NCBI RefSeq assembly: GCF_018327705.1
Contig: NZ_BNEM01000001.1
Span: 3,844,001-3,908,000 of the forward strand
From: Catellatospora sp. TT07R-123
Lineage (GTDB): Bacteria > Actinomycetota > Actinomycetes > Mycobacteriales > Micromonosporaceae
Direction: 5' to 3'
Length of the DNA stretch: 64,000 nucleotides
Below are positions 49,223-59,304 of this stretch, piece by piece; within the stretch, counting starts at the first letter, position 1; each line of letters begins with the position of its first letter. A model generated the notes under the pieces. The model was not told the DNA's origin and searched no databases. It saw only the letters and a program-made list of their open reading frames with translations. A program made the position numbers and the translations under genes.

Positions 49223-50179
49223 TCAGAGACCGGCGACGTCGGCCTGCTTGGCGCGGACGGCCTCGGCGGCCTCCTTCAGCCCGGCGAGCTCCGACTCGTT
49301 GAGGTCGGTCAGCACGATGTTCCGGGCGCCGGTGGCGCCGATCGCGGCCTCGACGCCCAGGTACACGCCGGAGATGCCGTACTCGCCGTCGACCCAGGCG
49401 CAGACCGGCATGACCTCGCCGGAGTCCTCGGCCACGGCCTTGGCCATACGGGCGGCGGCAGCCGACGGCGCGTAGTACGCCGAACCGGTCTTGAGCAGCG
49501 CCACGACCTCGGCACCGCCGTTGCGGGTACGGGTGACCAGCTCGTCGATCTTCTCGGCGGGCAGCAGGCCGGACAGCGGCTTGCCGTCGACGGTGCAGCG
49601 CGACGGGACCGGCACCATGGTGTCGCCGTGCGAGCCCAGGGTCAGCGTCTTGACCGAGCCGACCGGGACGCCCAGCTCCTCGGCGACGAAGTGGGTGAAG
49701 CGCGCGGTGTCGAGCATGCCGGCCTGGCCGATGACCCGGTTCTTCGGGAACTGGGTGGCGAGCTGGGCCAGCGCGGTCATCTCGTCCAGCGGGTTGGACA
49801 CGACGATGACGACGGCGTTCGGCGCGTGCTTGGCGACCTGCTCGGCCACCCCGCGCACGATCTTGGCGTTGACCTCGAGCAGGTCCATGCGGCTCATGCC
49901 CGGCTTGCGCGGCAGGCCCGCGGTGATCACGACGATGTCGGACCCGGCGATCGCCTCGTAGCCCGAGCCGTCGAGGCCGGTGGTCGCGCCGACGACCTTG
50001 GTCTCGAAGCCCTCGATGGACCGCGACTGGTTGAGGTCCAGCGCGAGGCCCTCCGGCTTGCCCTCGACGATGTCGGTCAGCACGACCGTGTCGAAGACGT
50101 CGTACTCGGCCAGGCGCTGCGCGGTGGTCGAGCCGTAGAAACCGGCCCCTACGACGGTGACCTTCTTGCCCTTGCCCAT
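49223..50179 (-). CDS. mdh: Malate dehydrogenase
   Basis: A 318-residue NAD-dependent enzyme of the LDH-like malate dehydrogenase group. The Rossmann loop VVGAGFYGSTTA is at residues ~9-20, the substrate Arg in GMSRMDLLEVNA, VVSNPLDEMT, and the catalytic His in TLGSHGDTMVPV. It interconverts malate and oxaloacetate. The ATG at 50179 has AGGGAG nine nt upstream; a GTG two codons earlier (50185) is possible. It is the gene next to folD on the same strand. Confidence 0.95.
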   Translation of the reverse strand: MGKGKKVTVVGAGFYGSTTAQRLAEYDVFDTVVLTDIVEGKPEGLALDLNQSRSIEGFETKVVGATTGLDGSGYEAIAGSDIVVITAGLPRKPGMSRMDLLEVNAKIVRGVAEQVAKHAPNAVVIVVSNPLDEMTALAQLATQFPKNRVIGQAGMLDTARFTHFVAEELGVPVGSVKTLTLGSHGDTMVPVPSRCTVDGKPLSGLLPAEKIDELVTRTRNGGAEVVALLKTGSAYYAPSAAAARMAKAVAEDSGEVMPVCAWVDGEYGISGVYLGVEAAIGATGARNIVLTDLNESELAGLKEAAEAVRAKQADVAGL

Positions 50180-50304
50180 TGGCACATACTCCCTGCTGGC
50201 GGACGTCTGGCTGCGGCCAGCGTGGTCCTGTGACGAAGGTGTAACGATTCCGCACCATAGCCCGCGTCGTCTATGCGAGACCTACGGGGTGCGCGCGGTG
50301 TGGG

Positions 50305-51168
50305 CTAGCGCGCCGCCTCGGCCCGCTCGACCACGTTGGTCAGCAGCATCGCCCTAGTCATCGGGCCCACCCCGCCCGGGTTGGGCGACAGGAAACCGGC
50401 CACCTCGGCCACGTCCGGGTGTACGTCGCCGACGATGCGCTTCTTCCCGTCGGCGCCCTCGACCCGCGACACGCCGACGTCGAGCACCGCCGCGCCCGGC
50501 TTGACCATGTCGGCGGTGACGATGCCGGGCACCCCGGCCGCGGCGATCACGATGTCGGCGCGGCGCACGTGCCCGGCCAGGTCCTTGGTGCCGGTGTGGC
50601 ACAGGGTCGCGGTGGCGTTCTCGGTGCGCCGGGTGAGCAGCAGGCCCAGCGGGCGGCCCACGGTGACGCCGCGGCCGATCACGACGACCTCGGCCCCCGC
50701 GATCGGCACGTGGTAGCGGCGCAGCAGCTCGATGATGCCGCGCGGCGTGCACGGCAGCGGCCCCGGCACGCCGAGCACCAGCCGGCCCAGGCTGACCGGG
50801 TGCAGCCCGTCGGCGTCCTTGTCTGGGTCGATGAGCTCCAGCACCCGCTGCTCGCTCAGGCCCTTCGGCAGCGGCAACTGGACGATGTAGCCGGTGCAGG
50901 CCGGGTCGGCGTTGAGCTCGGCGACAGCCGCCTCGACATCGGACTGGGTCGCGTCGGCGGGCAGGTCGCGGCGCAGCGAGGCGATGCCGACCTCGGCGCA
51001 GTCGCGGTGCTTGCCGTTGACGTACCACTGCGAGCCCGGGTCGTCGCCGACCAGGACGGTGCCCAGGCCGGGCGTCACGCCCCGCGCCGCCAACCGGGCG
51101 ACCCGTTCGCGCAGGTCCGCCTTGATCGCCGCTGCGGTCTCGGTGCCGTTGAGGATCGTTGCCGTCAT
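50305..51168 (-). CDS. folD: Methylenetetrahydrofolate dehydrogenase/cyclohydrolase
   Basis: A 287-residue bifunctional one-carbon enzyme producing 10-formyl-THF, which purN and purH use. The catalytic Tyr/Lys motif is [14 protein letters not shown] (about residues 46-59). Conserved [36 protein letters not shown] and [10 protein letters not shown] follow in order. The ATG at 51168 is the start. It is the leftmost-transcribed gene of a folD-mdh pair and is divergent from the dipeptide transporter. Confidence 0.96.
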   Translation of the reverse strand: MTATILNGTETAAAIKADLRERVARLAARGVTPGLGTVLVGDDPGSQWYVNGKHRDCAEVGIASLRRDLPADATQSDVEAAVAELNADPACTGYIVQLPLPKGLSEQRVLELIDPDKDADGLHPVSLGRLVLGVPGPLPCTPRGIIELLRRYHVPIAGAEVVVIGRGVTVGRPLGLLLTRRTENATATLCHTGTKDLAGHVRRADIVIAAAGVPGIVTADMVKPGAAVLDVGVSRVEGADGKKRIVGDVHPDVAEVAGFLSPNPGGVGPMTRAMLLTNVVERAEAAR

Positions 51169-51288
51169 ACCGCCGATCCTCCCACCCTCGCCGGCTCCCT
51201 CCGAACCGGGACATGCCCGCTCGCCGCGCCGCCTCCCGCCGCGCGCAGCCACCACTCCCCGCTCCGCTCCCCGCCCCGCCTTTCATAA

Positions 51289-51345
51289 ACGTCGGCCTAT
51301 CTCGTCGATTTTGATCTCCGCTGAGTCGACGAGATAGGCCGACGT
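51289..51345. repeat. Perfect 20-bp inverted repeat between divergent genes
   Basis: ACGTCGGCCTATCTCGTCGA (51289-51308) and its exact reverse complement (51326-51345) flank a 17-nt loop. It is not downstream of any gene, so it is not a terminator. It resembles a mobile or dispersed palindromic element. Confidence 0.8.
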
Positions 51346-51695
51346 CTACGGCGGGCGGGCGGGACGGTCCCGGCAACGTGCGCAAAGCCGAGAATCGGGC
51401 AGGGGTACGCCGAAAACCGGCGCTCAAGTTGATCTATGAAATGCCAGTTGACCTGGTTGTATAACCGTCGGTAACAGTGCGATAGATCACCCTGTGGCCT
51501 TGGCGGCAGGATCTTCCATCATCTGGGACGACTTTCGAGGGCAAATCGGGCGCTGATCATGTCCACAATGTGATCGCCGACTGTCGCCCCGGTCACCCCG
51601 CAGATCGGGCATAATCACTCAGAACCGCCCATTTGGCGGGCTGTCTTCTAATACCAAATCAGCAGGCCGGTCCGCAAGTGGTCGACTCGTAGACT

Positions 51696-51711
51696 GTTGC
51701 GAATCTGCAAC
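51696..51711. promoter_or_regulatory. Inverted repeat upstream of the peptide-transport operon
   Basis: GTTGC-GAATCT-GCAAC, 117 nt before the oppA/dppA start, could be a regulator site. Confidence 0.3.
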
Positions 51712-51827
51712 CCACGGGTTTGGTGCCGGGCCGAGCTTCGTCCTACCTTTGCCGGACGTTGCACTGCGTGACAACGGCAGGTCAGCCTGCCGTCTATGCG
51801 GTGAGACGTAGGAGATGAGGAGGCTCA

Positions 51828-53456
51828 ATGCAGGTCCGTAGGCTCGCGGCCTGGGCCGCTCTCCCGCTCGCTGTCACTCTGGGCCTGACGGCCTGTGGCA
51901 AGAGCGGTGGCAGCGACACGGGTAGCACCAACCCCAACGGTGTCGTGTCGGTCGGTATCGCCGAACCGAAGCACCTGATCCCCACCAACACCGCGGAGAC
52001 CAGTGGCTCCCAGGTGCTGGCGGCGCTGTTCGCTCCCCTGGTGGACTTCGACGAGGCCAACAAGCCGTACGAGGTCGCCGCGCAGGAGATCAGCACGACC
52101 GACAACAAGACTTGGACGATCAAGCTGAAGGACGGCTGGACGTTCCACAACGGCGAGCCGGTCACCGCCGACAACTACATCAACGCCTGGAACTACGGTG
52201 CCTACGCCCCGAACGCCCAGGACAACAACTACTTCTTCGACAAGGTCGAGGGCTACGCGGCCCTGAACCCGGCGGACGCGAAGACCACCCCCACCGCGAC
52301 GACCCTGTCGGGCCTCAAGAAGGTCGACGACAAGACGTTCACGGTGACCCTGAGCGCGCCGTTCAGCGAGTTCAAGTCGCTGCTCGGCTACACCGCCTTC
52401 TACCCGCTGCCCAAGGCCGCGTGGGAGAGCGACACCGCCAGCCCCCTGGTCCTGAGCAAGAGCTTCGAGGACGCCCCGATCGGCAACGGTCCGTTCAAGA
52501 TCAAGGGCGCCTGGAACCACGACTCGGGCATCGAGGTCGAGAAGTACGACGCCTTCGCCGGCACCAAGCCGAGCATCGGCGGCGCGAACTTCAAGATCTA
52601 CCAGAACGACGCCGCCGAGTACGCGGACCTGCAGGCCAACAACCTGGACGTGATCAAGCAGATCCCGACCGACAGCCTGGCCACCGTCCAGGGCGACCTG
52701 GGCGACCGCTACCAGACCAGCCCCGCGTCGACCCTGCAGGTGCTGGCGTTCCCGACCTTCGACCCGCGCTTCAGCAAGGTCGAGGTCCGCAAGGCCATCT
52801 CGATGGCGATCGACCGCGAGGAGATCGTCAACAAGGTGTTCCAGGGCTCGCAGAAGGCCGCTTACTCGTTCGTGTCGCCGGTCGTCGCGGGCTACCGCGA
52901 CAAGACCTGCGGTGCGGCGTGTGAGTTCAACCCGACCGAGGCCAAGAAGATGTACGACGCTGCCGGCGGCCCCAAGTCGCTGAACATCACGTACAACGCT
53001 GACGGTGGTCACCAGGCGTGGGTCGACGCGACCTGCAACCAGCTGAAGACCAACCTGGGCGTCGAGTGCGTCGGCACCCCGGAGCCCAAGTTCGCCGACC
53101 TGCTCACCAAGGTCAAGGCGAAGAAGGACGTCGGCATGTTCCGCATGGGCTGGGTCATGGACTACCCGTCCATGGAGAACTACCTCGGCCCGCTGTACTC
53201 GACGACCGGTTCGTCGAACTACTACGGCTACAGCAACCCCGCCTTCGACAACCTGCTGAAGGAGGGCGCTGCCGCCGCGACCCAGGACGAGGCCATCAAG
53301 AAGTACCAGGCCGCCGAGGACCTGCTCGCGCAGGACCTGCCGGTGATGCCGCTGCGCTTCGGCCAGAACGTCTTCGGTCACTCGACCAAGGTCAAGGACG
53401 TTTCGATCGACCTGTTCAACCGGGTCGACCTGAACAAGATCCAGTACGTCGGCTGA
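51828..53456 (+). CDS. Peptide ABC transporter substrate-binding lipoprotein
   Basis: A 542-residue family-5 solute-binding protein (DppA/OppA type). A signal with the lipobox LGLTAC (Cys24) anchors it outside the cell. The family region TIKLKDGWTFHNGEPVTAD is at about residues 95-115, followed by SQKAAYSFVSP and the C-terminal QDLPVMPLRFGQN. The ATG has a strong AGGAG/GGAGG site. First gene of a five-gene importer operon. Confidence 0.92.
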   Translation: MQVRRLAAWAALPLAVTLGLTACGKSGGSDTGSTNPNGVVSVGIAEPKHLIPTNTAETSGSQVLAALFAPLVDFDEANKPYEVAAQEISTTDNKTWTIKLKDGWTFHNGEPVTADNYINAWNYGAYAPNAQDNNYFFDKVEGYAALNPADAKTTPTATTLSGLKKVDDKTFTVTLSAPFSEFKSLLGYTAFYPLPKAAWESDTASPLVLSKSFEDAPIGNGPFKIKGAWNHDSGIEVEKYDAFAGTKPSIGGANFKIYQNDAAEYADLQANNLDVIKQIPTDSLATVQGDLGDRYQTSPASTLQVLAFPTFDPRFSKVEVRKAISMAIDREEIVNKVFQGSQKAAYSFVSPVVAGYRDKTCGAACEFNPTEAKKMYDAAGGPKSLNITYNADGGHQAWVDATCNQLKTNLGVECVGTPEPKFADLLTKVKAKKDVGMFRMGWVMDYPSMENYLGPLYSTTGSSNYYGYSNPAFDNLLKEGAAAATQDEAIKKYQAAEDLLAQDLPVMPLRFGQNVFGHSTKVKDVSIDLFNRVDLNKIQYVG

Positions 53457-53477
53457 CCGTCGGCTGCTTGACCTGGG

Positions 53478-53509
53478 GGGTGGTGCCGGTCTTCGGATCG
53501 GCACCACCC
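53478..53509 (+). terminator. Hairpin after the substrate-binding gene (partial terminator)
   Basis: GGGTGGTGCCG (53478-53488) pairs with 53499-53509 around a 10-nt loop, 21 nt after the stop. Between the first and second operon genes it probably lowers read-through, so the binding protein is made in excess. Confidence 0.65.
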
Positions 53510-53657
53510 TCCGCGCCTGGAAGCCCCTTTCCCAGTCGCACGCGGTCACGCCGCGAGACCGGGTTTGTGCACTACCACCACGTCGACCGCAGCCCCGTGG
53601 TACGAACAATGCGACTATTCGTACCGAATTGTGCTGCCCGGTGAGAGAAGAACGACG

Positions 53658-54587
53658 ATGTTCCGCTACATAGTGCGGCGCCTGCTACAGATGATCCTGG
53701 TCTTCATCGGGACCACCTTCATCGTCTTCACGCTGATGTTCGCGGGCGGTGAAGGCGACCCGATCCAGAACCTGGCCGGTGAGCGCCCGGTCTCCGCCGT
53801 CCAGCGCGCCCAGCTGGAGCAGCAGTACCACTTCAACGACCCGTTCCTCACGCGCTACTGGCACTACCTGTCGGACCTGCTGCACGGCGACCTCGGCACC
53901 TCGCTGACCGGCCGCCCCGTCAGCGAGATGATCCTGGAGCGCCTGCCCACCACGGCCATGCTCGCCACGATCGCCCTGCTGGTGGCGATGATCTTCGGCG
54001 TGCTGGCGGGTGTGATCGCCGGTATCAAGCGCGGCGGCATCTTCGACAACAGCACCCTGGTGCTGACCCTGGTCATCATCGGTATCCCGACCGTGGTGCT
54101 CGCCCCCATCGGCCAGCTGCTGTTCGGCATCAAGTGGCCGATCTTCCCGGCGACCGCCAACAACCCCGCCACCTGGTACGAGCTCCTGCTGCCCGGCATC
54201 ATCCTGGGCGCGCTGTCGCTGGCCACCGCGATGCGGCTGACCCGCGCCTCGGTGAGCGAGAACCTGCGCGCCGACTTCGTCCGCACCGCGCGGTCCAAGG
54301 GCATCCCGGGCCGCCGGGTCATCGGCGTGCACGTGCTGCGCAACTCGCTGATCCCGATCGTGACGTTCCTCGGTGTCGAGCTGGGCTCGCTGATGGGCGG
54401 CGCGATCATCACCGAGAGCGTCTTCAACATCACCGGCATCGGCAACCTGCTGTACAAGAACCTCAACCTCGGTGACGCCCCGGTGGTCATCGGCACGGTG
54501 AGCGTGCTGGTCGTCGTGTTCCTTGTCGCCAACCTGATCGTGGACCTGCTGTACGCGGTGCTCGATCCGCGGATCCGGTACGAGTAG
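53658..54587 (+). CDS. Peptide ABC transporter permease, DppB type
   Basis: A 309-residue inner-membrane permease with six spans. It starts MFRYIVRRLLQMILVFIGTT, typical of DppB. The large loop GEGDPIQNLAGERPVS follows, and the EAA coupling motif ENLRADFVRTARSKGIPGRR is at about residues 205-225, contacting the ATPases. It precedes dppC by 10 nt. Confidence 0.93.
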   Translation: MFRYIVRRLLQMILVFIGTTFIVFTLMFAGGEGDPIQNLAGERPVSAVQRAQLEQQYHFNDPFLTRYWHYLSDLLHGDLGTSLTGRPVSEMILERLPTTAMLATIALLVAMIFGVLAGVIAGIKRGGIFDNSTLVLTLVIIGIPTVVLAPIGQLLFGIKWPIFPATANNPATWYELLLPGIILGALSLATAMRLTRASVSENLRADFVRTARSKGIPGRRVIGVHVLRNSLIPIVTFLGVELGSLMGGAIITESVFNITGIGNLLYKNLNLGDAPVVIGTVSVLVVVFLVANLIVDLLYAVLDPRIRYE

Positions 54588-54597
54588 GCGGAAGACA

Positions 54598-55575
54598 ATG
54601 AGTGAATTCGAGAACGTGGCCGCTTCCGAGCTGCACACGGCAACCCCCGGCCCGGCCGGCGAACCCAACGCCCCCGGGCAGCCGCACACCCTCGAGGTCA
54701 AGCGCGCCCGCAGCGCGACCACCGACGCCTGGCACGACCTGGCCCGCCGCCCGCTGTTCTGGATCGCCGTGCTCATCGCGCTGGTGGCGCTGGTGATGGC
54801 GGTGTTCCCGCAGCTGTTCACCAGCGGCGATCCCAACGTCGCGTGCCAGCTGTCGAAGCAGAACGCGGGCCCCAGCGGCCCGGCCATCTTCGGCTTCGAC
54901 TACCAGGGCTGCGACGTCTACACCCGGGCCATCTACGGTGCCCGCAACTCGCTGCTGATCGGCTTCTTCGCCGCGCTGTTCGCGGGAGTGCTGGCGATCC
55001 TGGCGGGTCTGACCTCCGGCTTCTTCGGCGGCTGGGTCGACGCGGTCATCTCCCGCGGCACGGACATCGTGCTGGGCCTGCCGCTGATCCTGGCCGGCCT
55101 GGTGATCATGAAGCGGGTCGACAACGCCGGCGGCGGCAACACCGCCCGCATCATCGCGTTCGTGCTGCTGCTCGGCGGCCTCGGCTGGACCACGGCGTCC
55201 CGCGTGGTGCGCTCCTCGGTCATCTCGGCCAAGAACCAGGACTACGTGCAGGCCGCCCGGATGCTCGGCGCGGGCAACGCCCGGATCATGTGGCGGCACA
55301 TCCTGCCCAACGCGCTGGCGCCGTTCCTCGTGGTCATCACGATCGCGCTGGGCTCGTTCATCGCGGCCGAGGCGTCGCTGTCGTTCCTCGGCGTCGGCCT
55401 GGAACCGCCGGCGCAGTCGTGGGGTCTGCAGATCTCGCAGGCCTCGGGTATCGGCAAGGTCCGCACCAACCCGATCCCCCTGATCGTCCCGTCCACCTTC
55501 CTCGCGCTGACGGTGCTCGCCTTCATCATCCTGGGCGACAAGATCCGCGAAGCGTTCGACCCGAAGCTGCGGTGA
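54598..55575 (+). CDS. Peptide ABC transporter permease, DppC type
   Basis: A 325-residue permease. An N-terminal cytoplasmic tail of about 50 residues is followed by a first span (PLFWIAVLIALVALVMAV), a loop with two Cys, and five more spans. The EAA motif SAKNQDYVQAARMLGAGNAR is at about 208-228. SLSFLGVGLEPPAQSWG near the end is the DppC signature. The stop overlaps the next GTG start (GTGA). Confidence 0.93.
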   Translation: MSEFENVAASELHTATPGPAGEPNAPGQPHTLEVKRARSATTDAWHDLARRPLFWIAVLIALVALVMAVFPQLFTSGDPNVACQLSKQNAGPSGPAIFGFDYQGCDVYTRAIYGARNSLLIGFFAALFAGVLAILAGLTSGFFGGWVDAVISRGTDIVLGLPLILAGLVIMKRVDNAGGGNTARIIAFVLLLGGLGWTTASRVVRSSVISAKNQDYVQAARMLGAGNARIMWRHILPNALAPFLVVITIALGSFIAAEASLSFLGVGLEPPAQSWGLQISQASGIGKVRTNPIPLIVPSTFLALTVLAFIILGDKIREAFDPKLR

Positions 55576-56609
55576 GCAACGTGACCGACATCCAGGTGCA
55601 GAGCAGCGGCGTCCCCACCGGGCACGCCCTGCTCGAGGTGAAGAACCTCTTCGTCGAATTCCACACCCGCGACGGCGTCGCCCGGGTCATCAACGGGGTG
55701 TCGTACCACCTGAACCCCGGTGAGACGCTGGCGGTGCTGGGCGAGTCGGGCTCCGGCAAGTCGGTGACCGCGCAGGCGATCATGGGCATCCTCGACATGC
55801 CGCCCGCGAAGATCCCCAGCGGCGAGATCCTCTACAAGGGCCAGAACCTGCTGACCATGCCGGAGGAGAAGCGCCGGCAGGTGCGCGGCAAGGAGATCTC
55901 CATGATCTTCCAGGACGCGCTCTCGGCCCTGAACCCGGTGTTCCCGGTCGGCTGGCAGATCTCGGAGACCCTGCGCACCCGCGCGGGCATGTCCAAGCGG
56001 GCCGCGCTGGCCCGCGCGGTCGAGCTGATGGACCTGGTCAAGATCCCGGCCGCCAAGGACCGGGTGAAGGACTACCCGCACCAGTTCTCCGGCGGTATGC
56101 GCCAGCGCGTCATGATCGCGATGGCGCTGGCGATGGACCCGAAGGTGCTCATCGCCGACGAGCCGACCACGGCGCTGGACGTCACCGTGCAGGCCCAGAT
56201 CATGGACCTGCTCGCCGACCTGCGCCGCGACCTGAACATGGGCATGATCCTGATCACGCACGACCTGGGCGTGGTCGCCGACGTCGCCGACCGGATCGCG
56301 GTCATGTACGCCGGCCGGATCGTCGAGCACGCCAACGTGCACGAGCTCTACAAGAGCCCGGCCCACCCCTACACGGAGGGGCTGCTGGACTCCATCCCGC
56401 GGCTGGACTCCAAGGGCACCGAGCTCGCCACGATCAAGGGCCTGCCGCCGAACCTGCTGCGTCCGCCGTCCGGCTGCGCGTTCCACCCCCGGTGCAGGTA
56501 CGCCAAGGACGTGTGCCGGACCGACGTACCCGCGTCGCTGAACCTCGGCAACGGCCGTACCAGCGCCTGCCACTTCGCGAAGGAGATGCTCGATGGCACA
56601 CTCCGCTGA
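55572..56609 (+). CDS. Peptide ABC transporter ATP-binding protein, DppD type
   Basis: A 345-residue ATPase. Walker A GESGSGKS, signature [10 protein letters not shown], Walker [12 protein letters not shown], and switch His in ITHDLGV are present. The C-terminal oligopeptide-transporter extension has [14 protein letters not shown] and CHFAKE, four Cys that may bind a metal or cluster. The GTG at 55572 overlaps dppC's stop. Its 3' end overlaps the next ATPase gene by 17 nt. Confidence 0.94.
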   Translation: MSNVTDIQVQSSGVPTGHALLEVKNLFVEFHTRDGVARVINGVSYHLNPGETLAVLGESGSGKSVTAQAIMGILDMPPAKIPSGEILYKGQNLLTMPEEKRRQVRGKEISMIFQDALSALNPVFPVGWQISETLRTRAGMSKRAALARAVELMDLVKIPAAKDRVKDYPHQFSGGMRQRVMIAMALAMDPKVLIADEPTTALDVTVQAQIMDLLADLRRDLNMGMILITHDLGVVADVADRIAVMYAGRIVEHANVHELYKSPAHPYTEGLLDSIPRLDSKGTELATIKGLPPNLLRPPSGCAFHPRCRYAKDVCRTDVPASLNLGNGRTSACHFAKEMLDGTLR

Positions 56610-57636
56610 GAACATCACCCCCGTGGCACGCCCGGCCGGTGAGCCGATCCTGCGGGTCGAGAACCTGGTCAAGCACTTCCCGATCACCCGCGGCATCCTC
56701 TTCAAGAAGAAGATCGGCGCCGTCAAGGCGGTCGACGGGGTCAGCTTCGAGCTGCACCGCGGCGAGACGCTGGGCATCGTCGGCGAGTCCGGCTGCGGCA
56801 AGTCGACGCTGGCCAAGCTGCTGATGCGGCTGGAGACGCCGACCGGCGGCCGGGCCCTGCTCAACGGCAGGGACATCTTCAAGATGGGCGGCGGCGAGCT
56901 GCGCCGCCTGCGCCGCAACGTGCAGATGGTGATGCAGGACCCGTACACGTCGCTGAACCCGCGGATGACCGTGGGCGACATCATCGGCGAGCCGTACGAG
57001 ATCCACAGCGACGTCGCCCCCCGGGGCGACCGCCAGCGCCGGGTGCAGGAGCTGCTGGAGCTCGTGGGCCTGAACCCCGAGCACATCAACCGCTACCCGC
57101 ACCAGTTCTCCGGCGGCCAGCGCCAGCGCATCGGCATCGCCCGCGCGCTCGCGCTCAAGCCGGAGATCATCGTCTGCGACGAGCCGGTCTCCGCGCTGGA
57201 CGTGTCCATCCAGGCCCAGGTGATCAACCTGCTGGAGGGGCTCCAGCGCGAGCTGAACCTGTCGTACATCTTCATCGCGCACGATCTGTCCGTGGTGCGG
57301 CACATCTCCGACCGGGTCGGCGTGATGTACCTGGGCAAGATGGTGGAGGTCGGCACGGACGCGGAGATCTACGAGCGGCCGACGCACCCGTACACCCAGG
57401 CGCTGCTGTCGGCGGTGCCGGTGCCGGACCCGGAGGCGCGCCACCACCGCGACGTCATCCGCCTCACCGGTGACGTGCCGTCGCCGGCCAACCCGCCGTC
57501 GGGCTGCCGCTTCCGCACCCGGTGCTGGAAGGCGCAGGAGCGCTGCTCGGTGGAGGAGCCGCTGCTCATCCGCCGCGCGGTCGACCCGCACCCGAGTGCC
57601 TGCCACTTCGCGGAGCTGCGCAACCCGGTCGCCTGA
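56593..57636 (+). CDS. Peptide ABC transporter ATP-binding protein, DppF type
   Basis: A 347-residue ATPase. Walker [10 protein letters not shown], signature [10 protein letters not shown], Walker [15 protein letters not shown], and IAHDLSVV. The C-terminal extension has [16 protein letters not shown] and CHFAEL. It forms a heterodimer with the DppD-type subunit. Last gene of the importer operon, ending at a strong bidirectional hairpin. Confidence 0.94.
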   Translation: MAHSAENITPVARPAGEPILRVENLVKHFPITRGILFKKKIGAVKAVDGVSFELHRGETLGIVGESGCGKSTLAKLLMRLETPTGGRALLNGRDIFKMGGGELRRLRRNVQMVMQDPYTSLNPRMTVGDIIGEPYEIHSDVAPRGDRQRRVQELLELVGLNPEHINRYPHQFSGGQRQRIGIARALALKPEIIVCDEPVSALDVSIQAQVINLLEGLQRELNLSYIFIAHDLSVVRHISDRVGVMYLGKMVEVGTDAEIYERPTHPYTQALLSAVPVPDPEARHHRDVIRLTGDVPSPANPPSGCRFRTRCWKAQERCSVEEPLLIRRAVDPHPSACHFAELRNPVA

Positions 57637-57648
57637 CCGGCCGAAAGC

Positions 57649-57711
57649 AGATCGGCGCCCTCGCTCGGAACCTCTGTGAGGTGGGGTTCTGAGCGGGGGC
57701 GCCGATCTTTT
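57649..57711. terminator. Bidirectional terminator between dppF and purH
   Basis: An 18-bp stem (57649-57666 with 57691-57708; one G-T pair) with AGATCGGCGCCC at its base. It is followed by TTTT on the plus side and by T's on the minus side, so it can stop both transcripts. It is 12 nt after the dppF stop and 4 nt from the purH stop. Confidence 0.85.
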
Positions 57712-57714
57712 ACG

Positions 57715-59304
57715 TCAGTGGGCGAAGTGGCGCGAGCCCGTGAAGTAGAGCGAGATCCCGGCGGCCTTGGCCGCGTCGATGACCTCCTGGTCGCGGATCG
57801 AGCCGCCCGGCTCCACGACGGCGGTGACGCCCGCGTCGATCAGCACCTGGAGCCCGTCGGCGAACGGGAAGTACGCGTCCGACGCCGCCACCGCGCCCTT
57901 GACCCGGTCGCCCGCCCGCGTGACCGCGAGCTTGCACGAGTCGACCCGGTTGACCTGGCCCATGCCCACACCCACGCTGGCACCGTCCTTGGCCAGCAGG
58001 ATCGCATTGGACTTGACCGCGCGCACCGCGCCCCAGGCGAACTCGAGGTCGTTGAGCACCTCGGGGCCGACGGGCTCGCCGGCGGCCAGGGTCCAGTTCT
58101 CCACGCTGTCGCCGTCGGAGTTGAAGCTGTCGCGGGTCTGCACCAGGATGCCGCCCGAGATCTGCCGCATCTCGGTCGGGCCCGCCCGGTAGGCCGGGGC
58201 GACCAGGATGCGCAGGTTCTTGCGCGCGGCCAGGACCTCCACGGCGCCGTCGGCGTACGAGGGGGCCACCAGGACCTCGGTGAAGATCTCGGCGATCTGC
58301 CTGGCCAGCTCGACGGTGACCTCGCTGTTGACCGCGATGACGCCGCCGTACGCCGAGACCGGGTCGCAGGCGTGCGCCTTGGCGTGCGCGTCGGCGGCCG
58401 ACACGGGGCTGATGGCGATGCCGCACGGGTTGGCGTGCTTGATCACCGCGACGGCGTGCACGCCGTCGAAGTCGTGCACCGCGCGCCAGGCGGCGTCGGT
58501 GTCGACGTAGTTGTTGTACGACATCTCCTTGCCGCCGAGCTGCTCCGCGCGCGCCAGACCGGGCGCCGAGGCCGGGTCGATGTAGAGCGCGGCCGCCTGG
58601 TGCGGGTTCTCGCCGTAGCGCAGCACGTTCTTGCGCCACACGCCCAGGCCCGCGTACTCGGGCCAGCACTGCGCGCCGGGGGCCAGCGAGTCCAGCTCGA
58701 CCAGCTCCTGGGCGCACCAGTTGGCCACGGCGACGTCGTAGTCGGCGATGTCGGCGAAGGCCCGCGCGGCCAGCGCCCGGCGCTCGCCCAGGGTGAAGCC
58801 GCCCTTCTCCAGGGCTGCCGCGAGCAGGCCGTACTCGTTCGGGGAGGTGATCACCGCGACGTTGGCGTGGTTCTTGGCCGCCGCGCGGACCATCGCCGGG
58901 CCGCCGATGTCGATCTGCTCCACGCACTCCTCCAGCGAGGCGCCGGAGGAGACCGTCTGCGAGAACGGGTACAGGTTCGAGATGAGCAGGTCGAACGGCT
59001 CGACGCCGAGCTCGGCGAGCTGGTCGCGGTGGCTGTCCAGGCGCAGGTCGGCCAGCAGGCCCGCGTGCACCTTCGGGTGCAGGGTCTTCACCCGGCCGTC
59101 CAGGCACTCGGGGAAGCCGGTCAGCTCCTCGACCTTGGTCACCGGCGCGCCCATGGTCTCGATGCGCTGCGCGGTCGAGCCGGTCGACACGATCTCGACG
59201 CCGTGCCGGCGCAGCACCGCGGCCAGGTTCTCCAGCCCGGTCTTGTCGTACACGCTGACCAGGGCCCTGCGGATCGGCTTGCGCTCGCTGCCGCTCTCGC
59301 TCAT
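57715..59304 (-). CDS. purH: AICAR formyltransferase / IMP cyclohydrolase
   Basis: A 529-residue bifunctional enzyme for the last two steps of IMP synthesis. The N-terminal cyclohydrolase (MGS-like) domain shows [36 protein letters not shown] and NLYPFSQ. The C-terminal transformylase has LRYGENPHQ, the catalytic [16 protein letters not shown] and [10 protein letters not shown]. It uses 10-formyl-THF from FolD. The ATG overlaps the purN stop by 4 nt. Confidence 0.97.
   Translation of the reverse strand: MSESGSERKPIRRALVSVYDKTGLENLAAVLRRHGVEIVSTGSTAQRIETMGAPVTKVEELTGFPECLDGRVKTLHPKVHAGLLADLRLDSHRDQLAELGVEPFDLLISNLYPFSQTVSSGASLEECVEQIDIGGPAMVRAAAKNHANVAVITSPNEYGLLAAALEKGGFTLGERRALAARAFADIADYDVAVANWCAQELVELDSLAPGAQCWPEYAGLGVWRKNVLRYGENPHQAAALYIDPASAPGLARAEQLGGKEMSYNNYVDTDAAWRAVHDFDGVHAVAVIKHANPCGIAISPVSAADAHAKAHACDPVSAYGGVIAVNSEVTVELARQIAEIFTEVLVAPSYADGAVEVLAARKNLRILVAPAYRAGPTEMRQISGGILVQTRDSFNSDGDSVENWTLAAGEPVGPEVLNDLEFAWGAVRAVKSNAILLAKDGASVGVGMGQVNRVDSCKLAVTRAGDRVKGAVAASDAYFPFADGLQVLIDAGVTAVVEPGGSIRDQEVIDAAKAAGISLYFTGSRHFAH

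Larger units (their letters stand above)
51169..51827. other. 659-nt divergent intergenic region (folD / oppA)
   Basis: The longest non-coding stretch in the window. It contains a 20-bp perfect hairpin (51289-51345), a GTTGC-N6-GCAAC inverted repeat (51696-51711) and a small hairpin CGGCAG/CTGCCG (51775-51792) close to the oppA start. Lower GC between about 51,420 and 51,720 fits a regulatory region. I see no convincing -35/-10 pair, small gene or known riboswitch. Confidence 0.5.

Noticed and set aside
51346..51827. A riboswitch or T-box in the long leader of the peptide importer.
   Set aside because: I could not find conserved elements of any known riboswitch class, and palindromes there are short.
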